From: Mycolicibacterium aubagnense
GTDB lineage: Bacteria; Actinomycetota; Actinomycetes; Mycobacteriales; Mycobacteriaceae
DNA: 64,000 bases
Reading direction: 5' to 3'
Assembly (NCBI RefSeq): GCF_010730955.1
Contig: NZ_AP022577.1
Location: 3,906,001 to 3,970,000 of the forward strand
How positions within the stretch are numbered: the stretch's first letter is position 1; the number at the start of each line of letters is the position of its first letter. Of this stretch, positions 33,493-43,259 are shown in pieces. Below the pieces are notes generated by a model. The model did not search any database and was not told the origin of the DNA. It saw only the letters and a program-made list of their open reading frames with translations. The translations under genes were made by a program, and so were the position numbers.

Positions 33493-34320
33493 TCAGCCAC
33501 CCGGCATCGGGTTCATCGGCCCGACCGGGCTGGTGGACATCGTGGTCGTGGTCGTCGGCACCGTGGTTGAAGTAGTGGTCGTGGTGCTGCTCGATGGAGT
33601 AGTAGAAGTCGACGTTGACGTCGAAGTCGTCGTAGTCACCGGCGGCGCCACCGGCACGGCCGTCGTCTGAGTGACCGTCGCGGTCGACGTCGACGTCGAG
33701 GCAGACGAAGAAGAACCAGCAGGCGCCAACACCGCACACGCCACCCGACCGCCCGCGTCACCGGTCGCCAACGTCTCGGCATCGGGACCCGGCGCGCCGT
33801 CGTGCGTGTACCGCGGCGGGATGTTGGCGAAGTTGTCCGGGCTCTGATGGATGATCAGTGCGCTGCCCTCGGGCCCCTTCAAAGCCGCTTCGGTGAGCGC
33901 ATCGGTGGTCGCCACGACCTTGCCGCTGCCGTCCGCGCGGACGTTCAACGGCGTCAGATCGCCGCTCGCGGGATGCCCGGTGTGCCCGGCGACCTGCAGA
34001 TGGCCGCCGGCGGACGTGAAGTCGCCCTCGCATTTGCCCACGGAATGGATGTGCATGCCGTGGCTGCCGGGGGCGAGGATGCCGCCGCCGGTGGTTTCGA
34101 CGGTGACTGTCGCGTAGCCGTCAGAGAAGTCGATCGAGGCGTTCGCGACGGGCCGCCCGTCGGACGTCTTCAGCACGACGTTGAGTGCTGACGGATTGGG
34201 CTGCGACCAGGTTGTTGGCGGCGTCGAGCTCGACGGCGCGTTCCGATTGGAATTGCACGCAGCCAGCACAAAAACGGGTGCGGTGAGCAGGGCAGCAGCT
34301 GCAGTTGTGCGCTTCAACAT
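33493..34320 (-). CDS. sodC: Cu/Zn superoxide dismutase-family lipoprotein with Ser/Thr-rich tail
   Basis: 275 aa. Lipobox VLAAC at Cys21 predicts a lipid-anchored, surface-exposed protein. The SOD domain (residues ~45-205) shows copper ligands in [25 protein letters not shown] and the closing [11 protein letters not shown]. It should dismutate superoxide outside the membrane. The last ~70 residues are almost only Ser, Thr and Pro ([20 protein letters not shown]), a mucin-like tail not found in standard SodC and likely O-mannosylated. M. tuberculosis sodC lies elsewhere, so this may be a paralogue or relocated copy. Confidence 0.8.
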   Translation of the reverse strand: MLKRTTAAAALLTAPVFVLAACNSNRNAPSSSTPPTTWSQPNPSALNVVLKTSDGRPVANASIDFSDGYATVTVETTGGGILAPGSHGMHIHSVGKCEGDFTSAGGHLQVAGHTGHPASGDLTPLNVRADGSGKVVATTDALTEAALKGPEGSALIIHQSPDNFANIPPRYTHDGAPGPDAETLATGDAGGRVACAVLAPAGSSSSASTSTSTATVTQTTAVPVAPPVTTTTSTSTSTSTTPSSSTTTTTSTTVPTTTTTMSTSPVGPMNPMPGG

Positions 34321-34515
34321 CCCAGCCGCATACCCGGAACCACCACTGCTTAATCGCCGGTTGTTTCACGCGAAACCAAACTCATGTGCCACAACCGCCA
34401 CCTCCGCGCCACGGGAAGTCCCTTGTGAGGCTGGTGTAACACGTCGGAAACGCAGTCGCCGCGAGCTGGAAACTCCGCCGATACATCCTCGTCAAGATTG
34501 TCGAAGGAGTCCCAC

Positions 34516-35826
34516 GTGCAAGGCATCGATCCCGCCGCCACCGCCTGGCTGCTCGCCAGCACCGCCCTGGTCCTGCTGATGACCCCGGGCCTGGCCATTT
34601 TCTACGGCGGCATGGTCCGCACGACCGGCGTGCTCAACATGATCATGATGAGCTTCATCTCGATTCCGCTGGTCACGGTCGCGTGGCTGCTGGTCGGGTA
34701 CACCCTCGCGTTCTCGAACGGCGACGGCTTCCTCGGCAACCTCGAACACTTCGGCATGCTCGGCATCGGCCCCAGCACCACCCACGGCGCCGTGCCGGAG
34801 CTGCTGTTCGCCACCTTCCAGCTGACCTTCGCGATCATCACCGCCGCCCTCATCAGCGGCGCCATCGCCGACCGCGCCAAGTTCTCGGCGTGGATGGTCT
34901 TCGTCCCGATCTGGGCGATCGCCGTCTACAGCGTCATCGCGCACTGGGTCTGGGGTCCGGACGGCTGGCTCGCCAAGATGGGTGCCCTCGACTACGCGGG
35001 CGGCCTCGTCGTCGAAATCGCGTCGGGCGCCTCGGCGCTGGCGCTGGCCATCGTGCTGGGCCCGCGCATCGGCTTCAAGCAGGACGCCATGCGTCCGCAC
35101 AACCTGCCGTTCGTGCTGCTCGGCGTCGGCCTGCTGTGGTTCGGCTGGTTCGGCTTCAACGCCGGCTCGGCGCTGGCCGCCAACGGCACCGCCGCCGCGA
35201 TCTTCCTGAACACCCTGGTCGCCGGCTGTCTGGGCATGCTCGGCTGGCTCACGGTCGAGCAGGTGCGTGACGGCAAGCCGACGACGTTCGGTGCGGCGTC
35301 CGGCGTCGTCGCCGGTCTGGTCGCGATCACGCCGTCCTGCGGCACCGTCAACACCCTGGGCGCGCTCATCGTCGGGCTGCTGGCCGGCGTGATCTGCTCG
35401 TTCGCGGTCGGCCTGAAGTTCAAGCTCAACTACGACGACTCACTGGACGTCGTCGGCGTGCACTTCGTCGGCGGTGTGGTCGGCGTGGTGCTGATCGGCC
35501 TGCTGGCCACCGACGTGATGACCGGCGGCGCCCGCGGCCTCTTCTACGGCGGCGGATTCACCCAGCTCGGCAAGCAGCTGCTGGCGATGGCCGTGGTCGC
35601 GGCCTATGCCTTCGCCGCCACGTTTGTGCTGGGCAAGATCATCGACAAGGTGATGGGTTTCCGGGTCAGCGCCGAAGACGAAACTGCCGGCGTCGACTTC
35701 ACCCAGCACGCGGAAACCGCCTACGCCGAGGGTGTCCACGGCCACCTGGGCCACCGTCGGCCCGCTAACGCCAGCTCATTGACCGATCTGCTGAGGCAGC
35801 CGCGGCCGGGGGTCGAAGAGGCCTGA
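34516..35826 (+). CDS. amt: Ammonium transporter Amt
   Basis: 436 aa from GTG 34516, which follows GAAGGAG by 6 nt. Eleven hydrophobic segments; the conserved pore histidines are in SVIAHWVWGPDGW and DVVGVHFVGGVVG; LLMTPGLAIFYGGMVR is the family hallmark. The cytosolic tail (~55 residues after the last helix) is the usual GlnB/GlnK docking site, but no glnB/glnK gene is adjacent, so this is a stand-alone copy. Confidence 0.93.
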   Translation: MQGIDPAATAWLLASTALVLLMTPGLAIFYGGMVRTTGVLNMIMMSFISIPLVTVAWLLVGYTLAFSNGDGFLGNLEHFGMLGIGPSTTHGAVPELLFATFQLTFAIITAALISGAIADRAKFSAWMVFVPIWAIAVYSVIAHWVWGPDGWLAKMGALDYAGGLVVEIASGASALALAIVLGPRIGFKQDAMRPHNLPFVLLGVGLLWFGWFGFNAGSALAANGTAAAIFLNTLVAGCLGMLGWLTVEQVRDGKPTTFGAASGVVAGLVAITPSCGTVNTLGALIVGLLAGVICSFAVGLKFKLNYDDSLDVVGVHFVGGVVGVVLIGLLATDVMTGGARGLFYGGGFTQLGKQLLAMAVVAAYAFAATFVLGKIIDKVMGFRVSAEDETAGVDFTQHAETAYAEGVHGHLGHRRPANASSLTDLLRQPRPGVEEA

Positions 35827-36050
35827 AAACTGCTTAGGTCACCTACGCCAAAGCCGGGTAGGGTTGAACTACCGGCATTGGCGGGACTCTGTCTGCCAGC
35901 GCCGCGGCCAGAACTGCATCGCGCCTATTGAGCTGCGGGAAATCGGTAACGACTCCGCGGCTGGACACGATGAAGTTTCTAGTTGTGGCCTGTACGGCGG
36001 GGGATTCTCGGTGTCGGCCTAGATAGCGTAGCGAACACATTGGAGGGTCC

Positions 36051-37601
36051 GTGGACATCGTTCTGGGTGTGTCTATGACGCCAACCACGGTACGTATGGC
36101 GCTGGTTGAGGGTGAAAAGGCCGACGGCGAGATCGTCGACCACGATATTTTCCATACGCAGACGGCAGATGATTCAGCAACGCCGGTTGAGCAGGTTGTC
36201 AGCGCCATCCTGGGCACTCGGGAGAGCGCCGAGGAGGGCGCCCACCACCTGAAGTCGGTGGGTGTCGCCTGGAGCGACCACGACGCTGCCGCGCGGTTGC
36301 GCGACGCGTTGGACGCCGCCGGCGTCAAGGACGTCATGATGGTCTCCGAGCTGCACGCCGCAGGGTCGCTGGCCCAGGCCGCCGGCCAGGCTGTCGGCTA
36401 CTCGAGCACCGGTCTGCTGTTCGTGGATCGTGACACCGCGACCATGTCGGTTGTCGAACCTGATGGCGCCATCTCCAAGGTGCTCAGCCGCAGTCTGCAC
36501 AGCACCGACGCCATGGCCGTGCTCGGCGAGATGGCGGCAGCTGTCGCCGACGCGGACACGTCGCCGCAAGGCATGTTCGTCGTCGGAGCCGGCGTCGACG
36601 TCACCGCGGTGCGGGCGCACCTGGCCGAGCTGCTCGACATCCCGGTGAACGCCCCGGGCGATGCCGATCTGGCACTCGCTCGTGGTGCGGCCCTCGCCTC
36701 GGCCAACGCGCCGATGTTCGACGCCGCCACCGCCGGCCTCGCCTATTCGGCCGCGCCGGGTGGTGCGGCTGCCGCGGCTCCGCTCGCGGCCCCATTGCTG
36801 ACGGCCGACGAGTTCGGTTTCGACGAGCTCGGCGACGCCCCGGTGGTCGCCGACCAGGGCCGCAAACCCTTCCTCCTGGTCGGTAGTGCGCTCACCTCGA
36901 TCTTCGTCGTCGGTGTTGTGGCCCTTGCTATTTCGCTTGCGGTGAGCATCCGGCCGACGGTCGATCAACGGCCCGCGCCCGCGCAGGCCGCGATCGTGCC
37001 CAGCGCTCCGATTGCCGCACCCGTACCCCCGCCGGCTGCGGTCCCTCCGCCCGCGCCCGCCGCCGCGGTTCCCGCGCCGGCTCCGGAAGTCCAGGCCCCC
37101 GCTCCGCATCAGGTCGAAGCGCCGCAGGTGGTCAAGGAATCGGCGCCGCAGGTGCACGTGCCGGCTCCTGCCCCGGAAGCCCCGGCCCCCGCCCCTGCGC
37201 CTGTCCCGGTGTCGATGCCTGACGTGCCCGCCGCTCCCGTGGTGCCGCCGCCGGCCGCGGTACCTGACCCGGCTCCCGCGGTGCTGCCGCCGCCGGTGAT
37301 CGCGATCCCTGGGCCGCAGCCGCCTGCCTGGAACCCGTGGGCACCGCGTCCTCGCCAGCCCCAGTGGATTTCGACCGATCCGGGCAACAGCTACCCGGAC
37401 TACCCGAGTCGGGGCGGCCGTGGACCCAACGACGGTTACCCCGGCGACTACCCAGGTAACGGTTACCCCGGCAACCAGTACCCGGGCCAGTACCCGGGCG
37501 GCTCCAACGGTTACCCCGGCGACTACCCGGGCAACGGCAACGGAAAGAAGCCGAAGCAGAAGCCGCAGAACTGCTTCCTCATCTTCTGCGCGCCCAGCTG
37601 A
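36051..37601 (+). CDS. DUF7159-like membrane protein with Pro-rich, YPG-repeat tail
   Basis: 516 aa from a GTG with GGAGG five nt upstream. Residues 1-~230 form a soluble domain (VLGVSMTPTTVRMALVEGEK; LLFVDRDTATMSVVE) resembling a reduced actin-like fold seen in mycobacterial DUF7159 proteins. A single membrane helix (LTSIFVVGVVALAISLAVSI) is followed by a ~200-residue Pro/Ala-rich outer tail ending in YPGNQYPGQYPGG repeats and NCFLIFCAPS. The architecture parallels 17039-19000. Function unknown; 92 nt before udgA. Confidence 0.68.
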   Translation: MDIVLGVSMTPTTVRMALVEGEKADGEIVDHDIFHTQTADDSATPVEQVVSAILGTRESAEEGAHHLKSVGVAWSDHDAAARLRDALDAAGVKDVMMVSELHAAGSLAQAAGQAVGYSSTGLLFVDRDTATMSVVEPDGAISKVLSRSLHSTDAMAVLGEMAAAVADADTSPQGMFVVGAGVDVTAVRAHLAELLDIPVNAPGDADLALARGAALASANAPMFDAATAGLAYSAAPGGAAAAAPLAAPLLTADEFGFDELGDAPVVADQGRKPFLLVGSALTSIFVVGVVALAISLAVSIRPTVDQRPAPAQAAIVPSAPIAAPVPPPAAVPPPAPAAAVPAPAPEVQAPAPHQVEAPQVVKESAPQVHVPAPAPEAPAPAPAPVPVSMPDVPAAPVVPPPAAVPDPAPAVLPPPVIAIPGPQPPAWNPWAPRPRQPQWISTDPGNSYPDYPSRGGRGPNDGYPGDYPGNGYPGNQYPGQYPGGSNGYPGDYPGNGNGKKPKQKPQNCFLIFCAPS

Positions 37602-37693
37602 CGGCTTCGCGGCAGGCTGTTTGTCACCTGCCGTTGGCCTGACGCTCAGTGTCGCGTAGCACCGCGCTCATCAGGGCTGCCTATCAAGGCAGT

Positions 37694-39022
37694 ATGAGAT
37701 GCACTGTGTTCGGTACCGGCTACCTCGGGGCGACGCATGCCGCCGGCATGGCGGAGCTCGGCCATGAGGTCCTCGGCGTCGACATCGACCCCGGCAAGAT
37801 CGCGAAGCTGGCGTCCGGTGACATCCCGTTCTACGAGCCCGGGCTGCGAAAGCTGCTGCGCGACAACATCGAGGCGGGACGGCTGCACTTCACCACCGAC
37901 TATGACGAGGCCGCCGAGTTCGGCGACGTGCATTTTCTCGGTGTGGGCACCCCGCAGAAGAAGGGGGAGTACGGCGCCGACCTGCGGCACGTGCGCTCTG
38001 TCATCGACACCCTGGTCCCGCGGCTGCGCCGGTCGGCGGTGATCGTCGGCAAGTCCACGGTTCCGGTCGGCACCGCTGCCGAGCTCGGGGTGCGAGCCCG
38101 CGAGCTGGCGCCGGTCGGCGTCGACGTCGAGGTGGCCTGGAACCCGGAGTTCCTGCGCGAAGGCTTCGCCGTCAAGGACACGCTGCACCCCGACCGCATC
38201 GTGCTTGGCGTGCAGCCGGATTCGAAGCGCGCCGAAGCGGCGGTACGTGAGCTGTATGCGCGGATCCTGGAACGCGGCGTGCCGTTCCTGCTCACCGACC
38301 TGCAGACCGCGGAACTGGTCAAGGTCTCCGCGAATGCTTTTCTGGCCACCAAGATTTCGTTCATCAACGCCATCGCCGAGGTGTGCGAAGCGGCCAACGC
38401 CGACGTCACCGTCCTGGCCGACGCATTGGGCCACGACCCCCGCATCGGCCGACGATTCCTCAACGCGGGCTTGGGATTTGGCGGTGGCTGCCTGCCCAAG
38501 GACATCCGCGCCTTCATGGCCCGAGCCGGCGAGCTGGGTGCTGACCCCGCGCTGACCTTCCTGCGTGAAGTGGACAGCATCAATATGCGCCGGCGCACCC
38601 GCATGGTGGAACTGACCACCAAGGCGTGCCGCGGGACGCTGTTGGGCGCCAACATCGCGGTGCTGGGTGCGGCGTTCAAGCCTGAGTCCGACGACGTGCG
38701 CGACTCGCCCGCCCTGAACGTGGCGGGGATGCTGCAGCTCAACGGCGCTGCCGTCAACGTCTACGACCCCAAGGCCATGGACAACTCGCGACGGGTTTTC
38801 CCGACGCTGAACTACTCGACGTCCGTCATCGAGGCCTGCGACCGCGCCGACGCCGTGCTGGTCCTGACCGAGTGGCAGGAGTTCCTGGACCTCGACCCCG
38901 AGCAGTTGGCGGCCACCGTGCGCGCGAAAGTGATTGTCGACGGTCGCAATTGCCTCGACGTCGCGAAGTGGCAGGCTGCGGGCTGGCGGATGTACGCGCT
39001 GGGCCGCAATCTGACCGCCTGA
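37694..39022 (+). CDS. udgA: UDP-glucose 6-dehydrogenase
   Basis: 442 aa from ATG 37694 (MRCTVFGTGYLGATHAAGMA), preceded by AAGG; the frame is open further upstream without a ribosome site. Rossmann NAD motif GTGYLG, catalytic Cys in GFGGGCLPKDIRAF, and a C-terminal UDP-binding domain (AAFKPESDDVRDSPALNV). It oxidises UDP-glucose to UDP-glucuronate for polysaccharide or glycolipid synthesis. Probable orthologue of Rv0322. Confidence 0.92.
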   Translation: MRCTVFGTGYLGATHAAGMAELGHEVLGVDIDPGKIAKLASGDIPFYEPGLRKLLRDNIEAGRLHFTTDYDEAAEFGDVHFLGVGTPQKKGEYGADLRHVRSVIDTLVPRLRRSAVIVGKSTVPVGTAAELGVRARELAPVGVDVEVAWNPEFLREGFAVKDTLHPDRIVLGVQPDSKRAEAAVRELYARILERGVPFLLTDLQTAELVKVSANAFLATKISFINAIAEVCEAANADVTVLADALGHDPRIGRRFLNAGLGFGGGCLPKDIRAFMARAGELGADPALTFLREVDSINMRRRTRMVELTTKACRGTLLGANIAVLGAAFKPESDDVRDSPALNVAGMLQLNGAAVNVYDPKAMDNSRRVFPTLNYSTSVIEACDRADAVLVLTEWQEFLDLDPEQLAATVRAKVIVDGRNCLDVAKWQAAGWRMYALGRNLTA

Positions 39023-39075
39023 TTTCCGACTGCAGTATGTAGCCGCCGCCATCGGGCGTGCTTAAGCTCGGCTTT

Positions 39076-40398
39076 ATGACGCTCAGGCAACGTCTCAACT
39101 GGTTCGCGCTGCACGCCGTCATCCGCCAGCTCGCCGGTTACGGCGCGCGGCACGGCGACCTCCAGGGCCGACTCATCGCCGACCCGTCGGTACGGGCCGA
39201 CCCGGGCGCGTTCGCCGACGAACTGCGCAGCCGTGGCCGGATGTACCGCGGTCGCGCGGCCTGGATCACTGCGGATCACGCTCTGGTGCACCAGATTCTG
39301 CGTTCGGACGACTTCACCGTCACCCAGATCGGCGGCACGCTGCCCGGTGTTCTCGGCTGGCTGGAGGGCAAGACCACCGTCAAAGGCCGGTTGCATCCGC
39401 TGCTGCCGCCGTCGCTGCTGTCGGTCGACGGAGAGCAGCACACGCGCTACCGCAAGACCGTCTCGTCAGTGTTCACCACGCGGGCCGTCGCGGCGCTGCG
39501 GGAACGGGTGCAGCAGGCCGCAACGGGACTCATCGATGAGCTGGCATCGGCGCAGAACGGTCCTGCGGTCGACGTCGTACAGGGCTACTGTTCGCAGCTG
39601 CCCGTGACGGTGATCGCCGACATCCTGGGGGTGCCCGAGCACGACCGGTCGCGCATCCTCGAATTCGGCGAGTTGGCCGCGCCCAGCCTGGACATCGGGC
39701 TCACGTGGCAGCAGTACCTCAGCGTGGAAGGCGGATTGGACGGCTTCAACAGCTGGCTGAGCGACCACCTCCGCGCGCTGCAGGACAACCCCGGCGACGA
39801 CCTCATGAGCCAGCTGATCGCGGCCAGTGACGGTGGTACCCGGCTCAATGACGAAGAGCTGCGCGCGACCGCCGGGCTGGTTTTGGCGGCGGGCTTCGAG
39901 ACCACCGTGAACCTGCTGGGCAATGGCATCCGCATGCTGCTGCAGCACCCTGAACAACTGGCACTGGTGATGGCGCAGCCCGACCTGTGGCCCAATGCGG
40001 TCGAGGAGATCCTGCGGCTGGATTCGCCGGTTCAGCTCTCGGCACGTATCGCGAAAGTCGACGTCGACGTCGCCGGGTACCACGTGTTGGCCGGCCAGCC
40101 CGTCATCCTCTACCTTGCCGGCGCCAACCGGGACCCGGCCGTCTTCCCTGATCCGCACCGCTTCGACGTCACCCGCGACAACGCCGGCAAGCATCATTCG
40201 TTCTCCGGTGGACGGCATTTCTGCCTCGGCGCCGCACTGGCCCGGTCCGAGGGCGAAGTGGGCTTGCGGACGTTCTTCGAGCGGTTCCCCGACGCGCAAC
40301 TCGCGGGGCCCGGCACGCGGCGCGACACCAGGGTGCTCCGCGGTTGGGCGGCATTGCCGATCGCACTCGGGCAGGCGCGCGCAGCGGTACCGTCGTGA
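39076..40398 (+). CDS. Cytochrome P450
   Basis: 440 aa from ATG 39076 (MTLRQRLNWFALHAVIRQ); a GTG six codons upstream is an alternative. Heme-thiolate motif FSGGRHFCLGAALARSE, ExxR in EEILRL and an I-helix LAAGFETTVNLL with Glu in place of the usual Asp before TT. Substrate unknown. The next gene starts 1 nt after its stop, so they are translationally linked and may act in one pathway. Confidence 0.88.
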   Translation: MTLRQRLNWFALHAVIRQLAGYGARHGDLQGRLIADPSVRADPGAFADELRSRGRMYRGRAAWITADHALVHQILRSDDFTVTQIGGTLPGVLGWLEGKTTVKGRLHPLLPPSLLSVDGEQHTRYRKTVSSVFTTRAVAALRERVQQAATGLIDELASAQNGPAVDVVQGYCSQLPVTVIADILGVPEHDRSRILEFGELAAPSLDIGLTWQQYLSVEGGLDGFNSWLSDHLRALQDNPGDDLMSQLIAASDGGTRLNDEELRATAGLVLAAGFETTVNLLGNGIRMLLQHPEQLALVMAQPDLWPNAVEEILRLDSPVQLSARIAKVDVDVAGYHVLAGQPVILYLAGANRDPAVFPDPHRFDVTRDNAGKHHSFSGGRHFCLGAALARSEGEVGLRTFFERFPDAQLAGPGTRRDTRVLRGWAALPIALGQARAAVPS

Positions 40399-40399
40399 A

Positions 40400-41149
40400 A
40401 TGGCCTTCCGCACAGCCCTGATCGAGGAAACCGCCGCCTTCGGCAACATCATCCGCACTGCTGATCTCGATACCGAGGTGCCGACCTGTCCGGGGTGGAC
40501 GCTCAAGCAACTGCTCAAGCACGTCGGACGTGGTAACCGCTGGTGTGCCCAGATCGTCGCCGACCACATGAAAGAGCCACTCGATCCCCGCGAGGTGCGG
40601 GACGGGAAACCGCCCGAGGACCTCGACGGTGCCATCGACTGGCTGAACGCCGGTGCGCAAGCGCTGATCGATGCCGTCGAGCATGTCGGGTCGGACGCGA
40701 AGGTGTGGACGTTCATGGGCCAGAAGCCTGCGGGGTGGTGGATTCGGCGCCGGGTCCACGAGCAGACGGTGCACCGCGCCGATGCTGTTCTGGCGCTCGG
40801 CCTTCCGTTCATCCTGGATCCGGAGTTGGCGGCCGACGGGGTGACGGAGACATTGGAGCGCGTGGCGATGATGGCGGCTGCCGCGGACCCGCCGCTGGAG
40901 CGCGGGCGGTCGTTGCACCTGCACGCTGCGGAGTCGGAGCTGGGCCCGACGGGCGAGTGGCTGGTGGTCAACGACGAGGACGGCCTGGGCTGGTCACACC
41001 AGCACGCGAAAGGCGATGCGGCGGTGCGTGGTCCGGTGACCGGGTTGCTGCTGGCGGCCAATCGCCGGCAGACGGCCGAGGAGGCCGGCCTGGACGTGAT
41101 CGGCGATGCGGTCGTGTGGCAGCGCTGGGTGGATCACTCGGCTTTCTGA
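40400..41149 (+). CDS. Maleylpyruvate isomerase/mycothiol-dependent family protein
   Basis: 249 aa. DinB-like four-helix bundle: TADLDTEVPTCPGWTLKQLL near the N-terminus, WWIRRRVHEQTVHRADAVLA (His-rich metal site) mid-chain, and an SCP2-like C-terminal lobe. Family members use mycothiol as a thiol cofactor in isomerisation or detoxification. Coupled to the P450 gene, suggesting it acts on the P450 product. Substrate not predictable. Confidence 0.78.
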   Translation: MAFRTALIEETAAFGNIIRTADLDTEVPTCPGWTLKQLLKHVGRGNRWCAQIVADHMKEPLDPREVRDGKPPEDLDGAIDWLNAGAQALIDAVEHVGSDAKVWTFMGQKPAGWWIRRRVHEQTVHRADAVLALGLPFILDPELAADGVTETLERVAMMAAAADPPLERGRSLHLHAAESELGPTGEWLVVNDEDGLGWSHQHAKGDAAVRGPVTGLLLAANRRQTAEEAGLDVIGDAVVWQRWVDHSAF

Positions 41150-41184
41150 GGCTCGCCCGCCGACGATGAAGTAGCGTCTAAATC

Positions 41185-41547
41185 ATGACGACTTCGGAGA
41201 TCGCGACGGTCCTGGCGTGGATCGACGCCCTCAACGACAGAGACTTGGACACGTTGGACAAGCTGTCCAGCGGGGATATCGAGATCGGTGACGCGAACGG
41301 GGCCACCCAAGGCCGGAATGCGTTGCGGGCCTGGGCAACCGATCTCGATGAGAAGGCCACGGCCGGGCGGATGTACGTGCACGACGGTGTCGTGGTGGTT
41401 GAGCAGACCATCACCGGCGGCGGCGCCGACCGTCAGGTCGCGACGGCCTTCCGGGTGGTCCACGACCACGTCACCTCGGCGTTCCGGCACGAGGACCTGG
41501 CGTCGGCGCTCGCGGCGACGGAGCTCATCGAGTCGGACGCGGTGTAG
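41185..41547 (+). CDS. SnoaL/NTF2-like protein
   Basis: 120 aa. The N-terminal helix VLAWIDALNDRDLDTLDKLS, the strand-rich middle (GDIEIGDANGATQGRNALRA) and final VHDHVTSAFRHEDLASALAA fit the cone-shaped NTF2/SnoaL fold. Family members bind small ligands or act as isomerases/cyclases. The 3' end overlaps the convergent YibE/F gene by 23 nt. Confidence 0.7.
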   Translation: MTTSEIATVLAWIDALNDRDLDTLDKLSSGDIEIGDANGATQGRNALRAWATDLDEKATAGRMYVHDGVVVVEQTITGGGADRQVATAFRVVHDHVTSAFRHEDLASALAATELIESDAV

Positions 41548-42748
41548 CCAGCACCGCCGCGATGGCGGTGGTCAGTGGAACCGACAGCGCCAGCGCAATG
41601 CCACCGACCGCCGACCGCGCGATCTCGATGGCCACGCTCTCGCTGGTCAGCACGTCGCCCAGCGACCGGTTGGCCACACTGAACAACAACAGCAGCGGGA
41701 GCGCGCTGCCCGCGTAAGCCAGCACCAACGTGTAGACGGTGCTGGCGATGTGGTCGCGCCCCACGCGCATGGCGCCGGTGAAGATGGCCCGCCGGGACGC
41801 GCCATGTTCGGCCAGTTCGAAGGCTGTCGACGCCTGCGTGACGGTGACGTCGTTGAGCACACCCAGTGAGCCGATGATGAAGCCGGCGAGCAGCAGGCCG
41901 GTGATCGACACCGACCCCATGTAGGCCGCGATCTCGTTGTTCTGGTCTTCCGACAGCCCGGTGAGGTGCGCCAATTCGATTGCCGCCCAAGACAACACCG
42001 CTGACAGGAGCAGTGAGCTCAACGTACCGAGCAGGGCGGCGCTGGTCCGCAGGCTGACCCCGTGCGCCAGGTAGATCACCGCGTACAGGATCACCGACGA
42101 CGCGACGAGGGCCACCGGGATGGCCGGGCCACCGTCGCGCAGGGCGGGCAGCAGAAACACCGTCAGCACCACGAATGCGACGGCGATACCGACCAGGGCC
42201 CGCAGCCCGCGCCAGCGCGCCACCGCGACAACCACCACGGCGAAGACGGCAGCCAACGCGGTCAGCGGCCAGGTGCGCTCGAAGTCGAAGAAGGCGTAGG
42301 TGGTGGTGCCGGAGTCGTCGACCTGGCGCGTCACCCGGATGTGATCACCGGCGGCCAGATGTGGCTGGCCCGGGCCGGTGCTGAACTCCAGCAGGGTATT
42401 GGCGCCGGAGTTCGGGCCGGAGTCGATCCCAATCAACGACTGCACACACGTACCCCCACCGGGCGGTGCCGTGACCGGCGCCGAGGTCAGTACCGCGCCG
42501 ACCGACGGGCTGCCGCAGTTGTTCATCCCGGTCGACACCACGTGCCCGGCTTCGGTACTGACGGCGCCGCCGTGGGCGTTCTGGAACGGCAGCGGGATGT
42601 CGACGGCCTTGCCGTGCGGCCACAGGAGCACGGCGCCGATCACGGTGGCCAGCCCGATCACCGCCAGCAGCCCGACGACGATCTTCGCTGCCAGGGGGCT
42701 CAGCGGCGCAGGGCCGGAACTGTGCGAATGGGTATGCGAGTGCGCCAC
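41525..42748 (-). CDS. YibE/F-family membrane protein
   Basis: 407 aa from GTG 42748 (MAHSHTHSHSSGPAPLSPLA); an ATG at 42781 is possible but would overlap the SRPBCC gene. A His-rich head, one membrane helix, an extracytoplasmic ~120-residue domain with two Cys (NNCGSPS and GGTCVQS), then about seven helices including GSVSITGLLLAGFIIGSLGV typical of YibE/F. Function of the family is unknown; the His-rich cytosolic head hints at metal binding. Confidence 0.8.
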   Translation of the reverse strand: MAHSHTHSHSSGPAPLSPLAAKIVVGLLAVIGLATVIGAVLLWPHGKAVDIPLPFQNAHGGAVSTEAGHVVSTGMNNCGSPSVGAVLTSAPVTAPPGGGTCVQSLIGIDSGPNSGANTLLEFSTGPGQPHLAAGDHIRVTRQVDDSGTTTYAFFDFERTWPLTALAAVFAVVVVAVARWRGLRALVGIAVAFVVLTVFLLPALRDGGPAIPVALVASSVILYAVIYLAHGVSLRTSAALLGTLSSLLLSAVLSWAAIELAHLTGLSEDQNNEIAAYMGSVSITGLLLAGFIIGSLGVLNDVTVTQASTAFELAEHGASRRAIFTGAMRVGRDHIASTVYTLVLAYAGSALPLLLLFSVANRSLGDVLTSESVAIEIARSAVGGIALALSVPLTTAIAAVLATPRPTR

Positions 42749-42758
42749 CCGAGCCAGC

Positions 42759-43223
42759 CTAGGGGGTCGGCCTGAGAGCATCCCGCCGCTCGGCCTCGAT
42801 TGCCAGCTTGGCGGACAACGTGGCCAGCACGTACTTGACCACGGCGCGGTAGCCCAGACCGACGACCCGCCAACGACTTTCGAAGGTCCCGCGCCAGTCG
42901 ATCCGCGTGCCGCCCGGCTCGGGGGTGAATGTCACCTGTGCCCGGTAGTTCCGCACCGGCGTCTTCGAGATGATGGCGTAGCCGTGCCGTCGCCCGGGTT
43001 CGTGGATGGTCGTCTGTTCTCGGGTGGGGAACCGCGGCGTACCGACGGCGCGAATGGCGCCGACACCGCCGTCGTCGTCGGGTCCGCGGGTTTCCCAGGC
43101 CGAGTACGTGATCAGTGGACGTGCCCACTCCGACCAGCGGGACCCGTCTGCCACGACGTCGAACAGCGTGCTCGGCGTGGCCTGCGCATGGCGGGTGACC
43201 AGGACCTCGTAGTGGCGTGTCAT
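42759..43223 (-). CDS. SRPBCC/polyketide cyclase-like protein
   Basis: 154 aa. START-like fold: MTRHYEVLVTRHAQATPSTL, WARPLITYSAWETRGPDDDG, a beta strand ending in VTFTPEPGGTRIDWRGTFES and a long C-terminal helix. It is divergent from a TetR regulator with a 36-nt spacer containing a palindromic operator, so it is the probable target. Ligand unknown. Confidence 0.78.
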   Translation of the reverse strand: MTRHYEVLVTRHAQATPSTLFDVVADGSRWSEWARPLITYSAWETRGPDDDGGVGAIRAVGTPRFPTREQTTIHEPGRRHGYAIISKTPVRNYRAQVTFTPEPGGTRIDWRGTFESRWRVVGLGYRAVVKYVLATLSAKLAIEAERRDALRPTP

Positions 43224-43234
43224 GTTGACCAAGC

Positions 43235-43255
43235 TAATAGAACGGTGTTCCATTA
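43235..43255. promoter_or_regulatory. Palindromic TetR operator
   Basis: TAATAGAAC-GGT-GTTCCATTA forms an inverted repeat with 8 of 9 arm positions paired, in the 36-nt gap between the SRPBCC gene and tetR. Its position covers both start regions, as expected for an autorepressing TetR. Confidence 0.65.
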
Positions 43256-43259
43256 AGCA

